Below, in pieces: positions 35,870 to 43,564 of a DNA stretch of 64,000 nt; position 1 is the stretch's first letter; each line of letters starts with the position of its first letter. This DNA is from Curtobacterium sp. MCPF17_002. GTDB lineage: Bacteria > Actinomycetota > Actinomycetes > Actinomycetales > Microbacteriaceae. Location: the NCBI RefSeq assembly GCF_003234115.2, contig NZ_CP126251.1, forward strand, positions 3,348,001 through 3,412,000. Direction: 5' to 3'. Both the position numbers and the translations under genes were made by a program. Below the pieces are notes generated by a model that was given only the letters and a program-made list of their open reading frames with translations, was not told where the DNA came from and made no database searches.

Positions 35870-36835
35870 ATGCGCGCGATCACCCCGGACCACGGTTCCC
35901 TCGACGTCGGCGAGCTCCCGGACCCGGTGCCGTCGAGCGGCGAGGTGCTCATCGAGGTCGCCGCCGCCGGTGTGAACAACGCGGACCTGCAGCAGGTCGC
36001 CGGCAACTACCCGCAGCCGCCCGGCGCATCCGAGGTGCTCGGGCTCGAGGTGTCCGGCACCGTCCGCGCGCTCGGGTCCGACGTGCACGGGTTCGCGGTG
36101 GGCGACCGCGTCTGCGCGCTGCTGTCCGGCGGGGGCTACGCGTCGCTCGTGGTCGCACCGGCGTCCCAGGTCCTGCCGGTGCCGGAGGGCGTCGACCTCG
36201 TCGAGGCGGCCGGCCTGCCGGAGGCGGCCTGCACGGTGTACTCGAACGTCGGCATGCTCGCCGGGCTCCGTCCGGGCCAGACGCTCCTGGTGCACGGCGG
36301 CACCGGCGGGATGGGCTCGCACGCGGTCCTCTGGGCGAAGGCGCTCGGGGCGACGGTGATCGCGACGTCCGGTGGAGCGCGCAAGGTGCAGGCGTCGCGC
36401 GACCTCGGTGCCGACCTGGTGATCGACCACCGCAGCGAGGACTTCGTCGCCCGGACGCTCGAGTTCACGGGCGGCCGGGGTGTGGACGTGGTGCTCGACG
36501 TGGTCGGGCCGGAGTACCTCGGCCGGAACCTCGAGGTCCTCGCGACGAACGGGCACGTCGCGGTCATCGCCTCCGGCAGTGGCCGGACGGGTGAGCTCGA
36601 CTTCGGCGTGATGATGCGGAAGCGGGCGACGATCAGTGCGACGACGCTGCGGGCACGCCCGGTCGCCGAGAAGGCCGCGATCGTCGAGGCCGTGCGCTAC
36701 AACGTCTGGCCGTTCGTCGCCGACGGCCGGATCCGTCCGGTCATCGACTCCGTCCTGCCGCTCGACCAGGCCCCCGAGGCGCACCGCCGGGTCCGCGACG
36801 GCGAGGTCGTCGGCAAGGTGCTGCTGACGCCCTAG
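35870..36835 (+). CDS. NAD(P)H:quinone oxidoreductase, zinc-independent MDR family
   Basis: A 321-residue medium-chain reductase. GEVLIEVAAAGVNNADLQQV and ASEVLGLEVSGTVRALGSDV are the GroES-like part; LVHGGTGGMGSHAVLWAKAL is the NADPH-binding loop; GVDVVLDVVGPEYLGRNLEV follows. The structural zinc cysteines are absent, as in QOR and PIG3 (TP53I3-like) enzymes. Likely two-electron reduction of quinones or reactive enals. The gene is convergent with a tetR gene and shares a hairpin terminator with it. Confidence 0.9.
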   Translation: MRAITPDHGSLDVGELPDPVPSSGEVLIEVAAAGVNNADLQQVAGNYPQPPGASEVLGLEVSGTVRALGSDVHGFAVGDRVCALLSGGGYASLVVAPASQVLPVPEGVDLVEAAGLPEAACTVYSNVGMLAGLRPGQTLLVHGGTGGMGSHAVLWAKALGATVIATSGGARKVQASRDLGADLVIDHRSEDFVARTLEFTGGRGVDVVLDVVGPEYLGRNLEVLATNGHVAVIASGSGRTGELDFGVMMRKRATISATTLRARPVAEKAAIVEAVRYNVWPFVADGRIRPVIDSVLPLDQAPEAHRRVRDGEVVGKVLLTP

Positions 36836-36845
36836 GCGCGAGGAG

Positions 36846-36872
36846 GCCGGGCGCGGGGGCTAGGCGCCCGGC
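36846..36872. terminator. Hairpin overlapping the tetR stop codon
   Basis: GCCGGGCGC and GCGCCCGGC form a 9-bp stem 10 bases after the quinone reductase gene; the tetR stop codon lies in its loop. It likely serves both convergent genes. Confidence 0.65.
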
Positions 36873-37486
36873 ACCGCCCGCAGCAGGTCGAGCACCTGAC
36901 TGCACTTCGGGCCGAAGGTGGCGCGGAGCAGGGCCGCGGCGTCCGGGTCCTCGTCGAAGCGGGACGGCATGTCGATCGCCAGCATGACGGCGAAGATCAT
37001 CCCGCTGCCGAGGAAGCCCTGGACCTGCTCGTCCGGGATCCGCGCTTCGTCGCGGAGGAACCGGTAGATCTCGAGGAACCCGGTGCGGGCCGCCGCACCG
37101 ATCGCCGGGTCCGCGCCGGAGACGAAGCCCTGCAGGAGCATCGTGTGGAGCCCGCGCTCGGCGGCGAGGTCGATGAACTGCTCGCCGATCACCCGCGCGA
37201 CGACGTCGTCGGGGCCGAGGTGCGCGAGGGTCTCCCGCCACGCGTCGAGCAGCGTCGACAGCGTGCCGCGGAACACCTCGAGGAACAGGGCTTCCTTCGT
37301 GCCGAACATCCGCACGACGTAGGGCTGGCTGATGCCTGCTGCCGCGGCGATCTGGTCCGTGGTCGTGCCGTTGTAGCCCTGGCGGCCGAAGAGCCCACGG
37401 GCCGCGTCGAGGATCATCGCGCGTCGTTGCGCGGCGGGCATGCGGGTCGCGGTGGCCGCCGCCGCTCGTCCGGTCTCGGAAGTCAT
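36860..37486 (-). CDS. TetR-family repressor of the adjacent efflux pump
   Basis: About 208 residues: an N-terminal helix-turn-helix (RRAMILDAARGLFGRQGYNG, TTDQIAAAAGISQPYVVRMF GTKEALF) and a ligand-binding C-domain with conserved LHTMLLQGFVSGADPAIG. I prefer the ATG at 37486, because TAACAT lies seven bases upstream as a leaderless -10; the ATG at 37495 lies inside that element. It is divergent from an MFS pump, and palindromes lie between them, so it most likely represses the pump and itself. Confidence 0.9.
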   Translation of the reverse strand: MTSETGRAAAATATRMPAAQRRAMILDAARGLFGRQGYNGTTTDQIAAAAGISQPYVVRMFGTKEALFLEVFRGTLSTLLDAWRETLAHLGPDDVVARVIGEQFIDLAAERGLHTMLLQGFVSGADPAIGAAARTGFLEIYRFLRDEARIPDEQVQGFLGSGMIFAVMLAIDMPSRFDEDPDAAALLRATFGPKCSQVLDLLRAVPGA

Positions 37487-37488
37487 GG

Positions 37489-37517
37489 TTGACATGTTAT
37501 CAGTCGATTACTACAGT
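37489..37517 (+). promoter_or_regulatory. Promoter of the MFS pump gene
   Basis: TTGACA (37489-37494), a 17-base spacer and TACAGT (37512-37517) form a near-consensus promoter reading toward the pump. The -35 overlaps the start of the divergent tetR gene. Confidence 0.75.
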
Positions 37518-37545
37518 CCAGTCTCGACAGTAATCATCGGATTAC
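37506..37545. promoter_or_regulatory. Candidate TetR operators between tetR and the pump gene
   Basis: GATTACT (37506-37512) and AGTAATC (37529-37535) are inverted across 16 bases and flank the pump transcription start. A second palindrome, GTAATCATCGGATTAC (37530-37545), shares the AGTAATC half. Binding would block the pump promoter. Confidence 0.65.
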
Positions 37546-37563
37546 AAAGAACGGACTCCCACC

Positions 37564-39006
37564 ATGGAACGACGCATCCCCGTCTGGCTCGCCATCGCAG
37601 CCGCGTCCCTCCCGATGTTCATGGCCACCCTCGACAACCTCGTCGTGACGAGCGCCCTGCCGGCCGTGCACGCCGACCTCGGCGCCTCGGTCGAGGAGCT
37701 GCAGTGGATCACGAACGCCTACACGCTCGCGTTCGCCGCACTCATGCTCCTGGCCGTCGGACTCGGCGACCGGCTCGGCCGCCGGCACCTCTTCGTCGCC
37801 GGCATCGCCGTGTTCACCGTCTCGTCGGCCTTCGCCGCGCTGAGCACCGACCCGACGGCCCTCATCGTGTGGCGTGCGGTCGAGGGTGCCGGGGCGGCCG
37901 CGATCATGCCGCTCTCGCTCACCCTGCTCGTCGGTAGCGTGCCCGACCGGCTCCGCACGGTCGGCATCGGCGTCTGGGGCGGCATCTCCGGCCTCGGCGT
38001 CGCGCTCGGCCCGCTCATCGGCGGCGCCGTCGTCGAGAGCTGGAGCTGGGAGGCGATCTTCTGGCTCAACGTCCCCGTCGGCATCGTCGCGATCCCGCTC
38101 GCCCTGTACGCCCTGCCGAACACCCGGGGTGCCCGGGTCCGTGCCGACGTGGTCGGGGTCCTGCTCGCCGGACTCGGCGTCCTCGGGGTCGTCTTCGGCG
38201 TGGTCCGTGGCAACGACGCCGGCTGGACGAGCGGCGAGGTCCTCGCGGGCCTGGTCGGCGGCGGGGTGCTGCTCGTCGCGTTCGTCCTCTGGCAGGCACG
38301 CACCACGGCACCGCTCCTGCCGCTGCGCTTCTTCCGCGACCGGAGCTTCGCGCTCGCCAACGTCGTCGCGATGACATTCTCGTTCGGGGCGTTCGGCGCC
38401 GTGTTCATCCTCATCCAGTTCCTGCAGGTCGTGCAGGGTCGCTCGCCCCTCGAGGCCGGCGTCTGGACCATGCCGTGGACCCTCGCGCCGATGGTCGTCG
38501 CACCGCTCGCCGGCATCATCGCGCCGCGGGTCGGGACACGGGCGCTCATCACCGGCGGCATGGTGTTCCTGTCCGCCGGCCTGTTCTGGATCGCCAGCAC
38601 GATGTCGGCCGACGTCACCTTCACGACGCTGCTGCCGGGCTTCCTGCTCGCGGGGATCGGGATGGGCGCCGTGTTCGGGCCGATCTCGACGGCGGTGCTC
38701 GCCCGGATGCCGCAGCAGGACCACGCCAAGGCCTCCGGAGCGAACTCGACCGTCCGCGAGATCGGGGTCGCGCTCGGCATCGCCGTCCTCACCGCGGTCT
38801 TCACGGGCAACGGCGGCGAGCTCACGCCGACCGGCTACGTCGGCGCGGCCCAGCCCGCGGTGATGGTCGGAGCGGCCGTGGTGGCGATCAGCGCGATCGC
38901 CGCCGCGTTCCTCCCCGCAGGACGTGCGGCACCCGTCGCCGACGTGGTCACCGTCGACGGCCTGGAGGCGCAGGTCACGCCCGTCGCGCCGGCCCCCGTC
39001 GCGTAG
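37564..39006 (+). CDS. MFS efflux transporter, DHA2 (EmrB/QacA) type
   Basis: A 480-residue drug:H+ antiporter with about 14 membrane helices. ASLPMFMATLDNLVVTSALP carries the DHA2 motif D1 (LDxTxVNVALP-like), GDRLGRRHLFVAGIAVFTVS is motif A, and IVWRAVEGAGAAAIMPLSLT followed by GPLIGGAVVESWSWEAIFWL is motif C. Likely exports toxic organic compounds and is controlled by the divergent TetR. The last residues (VTVDGLEAQVTPVAPAPVA) follow the final helix and are encoded by a dispersed repeat copy. Confidence 0.93.
   Translation: MERRIPVWLAIAAASLPMFMATLDNLVVTSALPAVHADLGASVEELQWITNAYTLAFAALMLLAVGLGDRLGRRHLFVAGIAVFTVSSAFAALSTDPTALIVWRAVEGAGAAAIMPLSLTLLVGSVPDRLRTVGIGVWGGISGLGVALGPLIGGAVVESWSWEAIFWLNVPVGIVAIPLALYALPNTRGARVRADVVGVLLAGLGVLGVVFGVVRGNDAGWTSGEVLAGLVGGGVLLVAFVLWQARTTAPLLPLRFFRDRSFALANVVAMTFSFGAFGAVFILIQFLQVVQGRSPLEAGVWTMPWTLAPMVVAPLAGIIAPRVGTRALITGGMVFLSAGLFWIASTMSADVTFTTLLPGFLLAGIGMGAVFGPISTAVLARMPQQDHAKASGANSTVREIGVALGIAVLTAVFTGNGGELTPTGYVGAAQPAVMVGAAVVAISAIAAAFLPAGRAAPVADVVTVDGLEAQVTPVAPAPVA
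38959..38971 (+). repeat. Dispersed CTGGAGGC repeat copy at the 3' end of the pump gene
   Basis: GGCCTGGAGGCGC encodes GLEAQ in the cytoplasmic C-terminus, 12 codons before the stop. Confidence 0.75.
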
Positions 39007-39015
39007 TCGGCCGGG

Positions 39016-39786
39016 TCAGGCGTGGACGCGGGCCAGGAACTCGACCAGCGCCGGGTGACCCGGAGCGTCGAGGACCTCGGCGGGCGAACCCTGCTCGACG
39101 ACCTCGCCCTGGTGCAGGAACACGATCCGGTCGGCCACGTTCCGCGCGAAGTGCATCTCGTGCGTGGTCATCAGGATCGTGGAGCCCTGCCGCTTCAGCT
39201 CGGTGACGAGGTCGAGCACCTCGCCGACGAGCTGCGGGTCGAGGGCGCTCGTCACCTCGTCGAGCAGGAGCAGCTCGGGGTCGGACGCGATCGCCCGCAC
39301 GATGGCGACGCGCTGCTGCTGCCCGCCGGAGAGCCGGTCCGGGTAGGCCCCGGCGAAGTCCGCCAGGCCGATCCGGTCGAGCAGCCGGCGGGCGGTCTCC
39401 TCGGCCTCGGCCTTGCCGATGCCGTGCACCCGCCGGGACGCCAGGGTCACGTTGTCGAGCACGCTCATGTGCGGGAACAGGTTGAACTGCTGGAACACCA
39501 CGCCGATCCGGGCCCGCGTGGCGTCGACGTCGATCCGCGGGTCGGCGATGTCCGTGCCCTGCAGCAGGATCTCGCCGTCGTCGATGCCCTCCAGGAGGTT
39601 CACCGTCTTGAGCAGCGTCGACTTCCCCGAGCCGGACGCCCCGATGACGCAGATGACCTCGTGACGGTGCACGGTCAGGTCGATCCCGCGCAGCACCTCG
39701 TGCTCGCCGAACGCCTTGCGGAGGCCGCGCAGCTCGAGGACCGCGGCCGACGTGTCGGGCGTGATCCGTTCCTCCAGGCCGGTCAC
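39016..39786 (-). CDS. ABC transporter ATPase, polar amino-acid type
   Basis: A 256-residue ATPase driving uptake with the following permease and binding protein. Walker A GASGSGKSTLLKT, Q-loop VVFQQFNLFPHMSVLDNVTL, signature LSGGQQQRVAIVRAIA, Walker B LLLLDEVTSALDP and H-loop TTHEMHFARNVAD are complete and typical of the GlnQ/HisP group. GTG at 39786 overlaps the permease stop (GTGA). The N-terminus VTGLEERITPDTSAAV precedes the conserved LELRGLRKAFGEHEV and contains a degenerate dispersed repeat. Confidence 0.94.
   Translation of the reverse strand: MTGLEERITPDTSAAVLELRGLRKAFGEHEVLRGIDLTVHRHEVICVIGASGSGKSTLLKTVNLLEGIDDGEILLQGTDIADPRIDVDATRARIGVVFQQFNLFPHMSVLDNVTLASRRVHGIGKAEAEETARRLLDRIGLADFAGAYPDRLSGGQQQRVAIVRAIASDPELLLLDEVTSALDPQLVGEVLDLVTELKRQGSTILMTTHEMHFARNVADRIVFLHQGEVVEQGSPAEVLDAPGHPALVEFLARVHA
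39771..39782 (-). repeat. Degenerate dispersed repeat at the start of the ABC ATPase gene
   Basis: CCTCCAGGCCGG encodes TGLEE right after the GTG start; the outer half of the repeat has diverged (AACGG for GCGCGG). Confidence 0.5.
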
Positions 39787-40661
39787 ACGGTCCCTCCGAT
39801 CTGCTCGCGCCGCTGCTGCCGCCTGGCGATCGCGTCGGTGACGCGGATCAGCGGCAGGCTGATCACCACGAACAGCAGCCCGGCGACGAAGTACGGGGTG
39901 AAGTTGTAGGACTCCGCCTGGGCGATCTGGGCCGACCGCACGGCGTCCACGGCGCCGAGGATCGACACCAGGCCGACGTCCTTCTGCATCGACACGAAGT
40001 CGTTCATGAGCGCCGGGGTCACCTTGCGGATCGCCTGCGGCAGCACCACGAGACGCAGGGTCGCGACGTGCGAGAGCCCGAGCGACCGGGCGGCGAGGCG
40101 CTGCGAGGGGTGCACGGCCTCCATTCCGGCGCGGAGGACCTCGGCGATGTACGACGAGTAGGTCAGGACGATCGCGATGGTGCCCCAGACCTCGGCGGGC
40201 AGGCGCGGGAAGACCCCGAGCCCGGGGATCCCGTAGCCGACCAGGTACAGCACGATGATGAGCGGCAGGCCGCGGAACAGGTCGGTGTACCCGGTCGCGA
40301 GCATCCGCAGCGGGAAGAACACCGGGTTCCGCAAGCCCCGCACCACCGCGAGGAGCGTGCCGAACACGGCGACACCGATGGCACTGAAGAACAGGATCCG
40401 GACGTTCAGCCACAGGCCGGCCAGGATGTCCGGGAAGCTGTCGATCGCGGTCTGCGGGTCGAAGAACGACTGCTGGACCGCAGCCCAGCCCGGCGTGTTC
40501 ACGACACCGAAGTAGACGATCGCGACGACCACGAGGGTCGACGCGACCGACACCACGATCGACCGGCGTCCGCGCTGCCGACGGTACAGCCGACGCTCCA
40601 GCTCGACCTGGCTCGGAGCGGGTGCGGCCACCGGGGTGCCGGCGCCTGCTGGCAGGGTCAC
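39783..40661 (-). CDS. ABC transporter permease, polar amino-acid type
   Basis: A 292-residue inner-membrane permease of the HisM/GlnP class with about five helices. GLWLNVRILFFSAIGVAVFG and YTDLFRGLPLIIVLYLVGYG are typical. The EAA loop that contacts the ATPase is AARSLGLSHVATLRLVVLPQ followed by AIRKVTPALMND. Residues 1-35 are a cytoplasmic extension rich in Arg. It lies four bases after the binding-protein gene and overlaps the ATPase gene. One permease presumably forms a homodimer. Confidence 0.93.
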   Translation of the reverse strand: MTLPAGAGTPVAAPAPSQVELERRLYRRQRGRRSIVVSVASTLVVVAIVYFGVVNTPGWAAVQQSFFDPQTAIDSFPDILAGLWLNVRILFFSAIGVAVFGTLLAVVRGLRNPVFFPLRMLATGYTDLFRGLPLIIVLYLVGYGIPGLGVFPRLPAEVWGTIAIVLTYSSYIAEVLRAGMEAVHPSQRLAARSLGLSHVATLRLVVLPQAIRKVTPALMNDFVSMQKDVGLVSILGAVDAVRSAQIAQAESYNFTPYFVAGLLFVVISLPLIRVTDAIARRQQRREQIGGTV

Positions 40662-40665
40662 GCGG

Positions 40666-41484
40666 CTACTTCAGGACCGGGGCGCCGGTCTCCGAGGAGA
40701 GCCACTTCGTCTGGATGTCCTCGAGCGTGCCGTCCTTCCGGAGCGCGGCGAGGGCCTTGTCGACCTTGCTCGTGAGCTCGGAGCCCTTCGGCAGCACGAA
40801 CCCGAACTGGTCGCCCTTGCCGTCCGCCGGGAACTGCGCCGACACGGTGCCGTCGTCGACCTGGGACGACGCCATGTAGAACGCCGTCGGCAGGTCGGTG
40901 ACGATCGCGTCGATCTGGCCCGACTTCAGGGCGAGCACGGCGTCGTCGTTGGAGTTGAAGACCTGCGGGGTGACGCCGAGCACGCTCTTCACGGACGCGA
41001 TGCTCGTGGAACCCGTGGCGACCCCGATGGCGTCCTGCTTGAGCGCGGCGATCGTGGCGTGGTCGGCGGCCTTCGACTGCTCCGTCGTCACGACCGCCTG
41101 CGTGGTCGTGTAGTACGCCGTCGACATGTCGACGGCCTTCTTGCGCTTGGCGTCGATCGAGAACTGCTGCACGTTGAGGTCCCAGTCCTTCGGGCCCGGG
41201 GCGATCGCACTGTCGAAGGTGCTGCGCTTCCAGACGACGTCGGACTTGCTGTAGCCCATCTCCTTCGCGACCGCGTAGGCCACGGCGGACTCGAAGCCCT
41301 TGCCGGACTGCGGCTTGTTGTCCTCGATCCAGGGCGAGTACGCGGGCTGACCCGTGGCGATCGTGAGCTTGCCGTCGGTGACGGTGCCGTCACCGCTGCT
41401 GCTGCCGGCGGCGCAGGCGGACAGGCCGAGCGCGGCGACCGCGGCGGTGGCGACGGCGAGGGTGAGACGGAGGGAACGGGTCAC
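40666..41484 (-). CDS. Solute-binding lipoprotein of the amino-acid type ABC system
   Basis: A 272-residue family 3 extracellular binding protein. The signal peptide TRSLRLTLAVATAAVAALGL ends in a lipobox, LSAC, with lipidation at Cys 24. The mature part starts with a Gly/Ser linker and continues GKLTIATGQPAYSPWIEDNK, GFESAVAYAVAKEMGYSKSD, IDAKRKKAVDMSTAYYTTTQ and LPKGSELTSKVDKALAALRK, typical of cluster 3 receptors. Ligand unknown; the WIEDNK loop differs from the common Arg-containing amino-acid pocket. First gene of the three-gene operon. Confidence 0.92.
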   Translation of the reverse strand: MTRSLRLTLAVATAAVAALGLSACAAGSSSGDGTVTDGKLTIATGQPAYSPWIEDNKPQSGKGFESAVAYAVAKEMGYSKSDVVWKRSTFDSAIAPGPKDWDLNVQQFSIDAKRKKAVDMSTAYYTTTQAVVTTEQSKAADHATIAALKQDAIGVATGSTSIASVKSVLGVTPQVFNSNDDAVLALKSGQIDAIVTDLPTAFYMASSQVDDGTVSAQFPADGKGDQFGFVLPKGSELTSKVDKALAALRKDGTLEDIQTKWLSSETGAPVLK

Positions 41485-41573
41485 GGTCGGGCCTTCGTGA
41501 GGGGGTCAGGGCAGGACGAAGTGTACGTCGCACTGGGATACCAGCGCGAAACGGATGTCGGCGTGCGACTCCG

Positions 41574-41642
41574 CGCCGTCGGGGCCGCGCCGTCGGGCCG
41601 CGCTGTCAGGGCCGCGACGTCGGGGCCGCGCCGTCAGTCCGC
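41574..41642. repeat. Five 13-14 bp GC-rich tandem units
   Basis: Units close to CGCCGTCGGGGCCG are repeated five times, ending over the cupin stop codon (41634-41636), in the spacer between the binding-protein and cupin genes. No other feature is seen in this 150-base spacer. Confidence 0.75.
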
Positions 41643-42131
41643 CAGCGAGAAGTCCTCGAACGAGAAGCCCGGCGAGACCAGGCAGCTCAGCAGGACCTCA
41701 CCGTCGCCGGGGATCGTCCGCTGCCACACGCCGCCGCGGACGAACGCCTGCGCGTCGTTCACCCGGTCGCGTCCGGCATCGGGACCGAGCGTGATCGTCG
41801 CGCCGGGCTCCGGCTGGTCCCCGTCGCCGCCGAGCTGCAGGTCGACGGCGTCCGGACCGTGCCACATCCAGATCTCGTCGCTCGTCACCCGGTGCCACGC
41901 CGAGGCCTCGCCCGGGGGCAGCAGGAAGTGGATGAGCGTCGCGGCCGGACGGTCCCCCGCGGGCGTCGACACCGTCGCGGGCGAGGTCCACGTCCGGACG
42001 TACCAGCCGCCCTCGGGGTGCGGCTCCATGCCGAGGGCCACGGCGCGCTTCGGGACGTCCAGCCACTCGATGAGCTCGCCGGCCACGGTGCGTCGTGCGG
42101 CCATGCCGGGTCGGGGTGCGGTCTCGGTCAT
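41634..42131 (-). CDS. Cupin, DUF985 (YML079W-like) family
   Basis: A 165-residue single-domain cupin. GMEPHPEGGWYVRTWTSPAT, TLIHFLLPPGEASAWHRVTS, DEIWMWHGPDAVDLQLGG and EVLLSCLVSPGFSFEDFSLA match DUF985 proteins, whose members bind small ligands but have no assigned reaction. The gene overlaps the amidohydrolase stop (ATGA) with AGGAGGAA upstream, so it is the third gene of the SAH-hydrolase-like operon. Confidence 0.85.
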   Translation of the reverse strand: MTETAPRPGMAARRTVAGELIEWLDVPKRAVALGMEPHPEGGWYVRTWTSPATVSTPAGDRPAATLIHFLLPPGEASAWHRVTSDEIWMWHGPDAVDLQLGGDGDQPEPGATITLGPDAGRDRVNDAQAFVRGGVWQRTIPGDGEVLLSCLVSPGFSFEDFSLAD

Positions 42132-43564
42132 CGTTCCTCCTGGGTGAGGCGGGGTTCGGGGGTGGTGCGGGATGCGTGCGCGTCCGTGATCGTGCCGGAC
42201 GACGCCCGGACGACCCCGCGGATGACCGTGGCGACCGCGCGGCCGGCACCGTCCTCGACGAGTTCGGCCATCGCGTCGGACACCGTGCGGGCGTCGACGT
42301 CGAACACCGCCAGGTCGGCGCGTGCCCCGACGGCGAGGTGCCCGATCCGGTCCGGCCCGACGGCGAGCCCCATCGCGTGCGCACCGCCGAGGGTCGCCGC
42401 CGCGAGGAGCCGTTCGTGCAGGTCCCGGTGGCCGTAGCCCTGGGACCGGGCGATCCGGTGCAGCGCGGTGACGTCGGCCATCAGGTCGAGGGACGGCGAC
42501 GACGACAGCGAGTCGGTGCCGATCGCGATCGGGCTGCCCTCGCGGAGGTAGTCGGCGACCGGCGGCGGGTCGAGCCCGATGACGGCGTTCGACCGGGGGC
42601 AGAGCGCGACGGCGGTCCCGCGGGCCCGGAGCAGCGCCCGGTCGGCCGCGGTCATGTACACGCCGTGGGCGATGTGGCAGTCGGGTCCGAGCACACCGAG
42701 CCGGTCGACGAACGCGGTCGCGCTCGCGCCGAACCCGAGCGCGCGCATCGCCCGGAACGAGGGGGCGTTCGCCAGGTGCCAGTCGGTGCCGTGGCCGACG
42801 CCGTCGACCCCCTCGAGCCCGGGCACGGGGCCGAGCGCGATCCGCTCGCCCTCGAACGCCGCCTCGCCGAGGTGCAGGTGCAGTCGGAGTCCGCGCTGCC
42901 GCACGATGTCGGGCAGCTCGAGCAGTGGTGCGACGTCGAGCGAGTACGGCGCGTGCGGGGAGAGTCCGGCGCCGGGGGTGGTCGGGATGCGTTCGAGTTC
43001 GGCGAGGACCTGGTCACGGCCGTGGGTCTGCCACGCCTCGTTCTCCCAGTCCATGACCTCCCAGTACGCGATGCCGCCGAGACCGGACGTCTCGAGCGCG
43101 GTCGACGCTTCGAGGTCCGTGACGACGTCGGCGATGCTCGTGACGCCCGCGAGGATCGACTGCTCCGCACCGGCGCCCGCCTCGGCATGCCAGTCGTGCG
43201 GCTCGGCGTACACCCGGTTGAACGCGGTCGCCCAGTCCTCGAACCCGCTGTACTGGCGTTGCCCGACACTGGCCATGCCGGTGTACTGCAGATGCGAGTG
43301 CGCGTTGACGAGCCCGGGCAGGAGCGCACCCTGCCAGCGCCGTTCGGTGAAGGCCGTGCCGGCGCTCGTGAGCTGGTCGACGACCCAGGACCGGTCGCCG
43401 ACGTGCAGGATCCGGCCGTCCTGCACCGCGACGGCACCGTCGGCGATCGGCGGCGCGGTCATCGGCAGGACGATCCGCGCCGAGTGCACGGTGGTCCGCC
43501 CGGCGTGTGCGGTGGCGGCGGCCGGGTGCGCCGCCCGGTGCGCGGCCGGCTGCGTGCCGGTCAC
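42128..43564 (-). CDS. Amidohydrolase of the MtaD/SAH deaminase-like group
   Basis: A 478-residue metal-dependent deaminase candidate. Metal ligands are visible: HxH in PGLVNAHSHLQYTGM, His in LHLHLGEAAFEGE, His in CHIAHGVYMTAAD, and Asp in PIAIGTDSLSSSPSLDL. The overall pattern matches the ATZ/TRZ branch that includes S-adenosylhomocysteine/MTA deaminase and aminofutalosine deaminase. The GTG start overlaps the stop of an S-adenosylhomocysteinase-like gene (GTGA), which suggests a nucleoside substrate such as SAH. That is inference; guanine deaminase-like activity is an alternative. Confidence 0.82.
   Translation of the reverse strand: MTGTQPAAHRAAHPAAATAHAGRTTVHSARIVLPMTAPPIADGAVAVQDGRILHVGDRSWVVDQLTSAGTAFTERRWQGALLPGLVNAHSHLQYTGMASVGQRQYSGFEDWATAFNRVYAEPHDWHAEAGAGAEQSILAGVTSIADVVTDLEASTALETSGLGGIAYWEVMDWENEAWQTHGRDQVLAELERIPTTPGAGLSPHAPYSLDVAPLLELPDIVRQRGLRLHLHLGEAAFEGERIALGPVPGLEGVDGVGHGTDWHLANAPSFRAMRALGFGASATAFVDRLGVLGPDCHIAHGVYMTAADRALLRARGTAVALCPRSNAVIGLDPPPVADYLREGSPIAIGTDSLSSSPSLDLMADVTALHRIARSQGYGHRDLHERLLAAATLGGAHAMGLAVGPDRIGHLAVGARADLAVFDVDARTVSDAMAELVEDGAGRAVATVIRGVVRASSGTITDAHASRTTPEPRLTQEER

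Noticed and set aside
37561..41484. Efflux pump plus ABC operon as a horizontally acquired island
   Set aside because: GC content and codon use look like the neighbours and there is no integrase, tRNA target-site duplication or IS.
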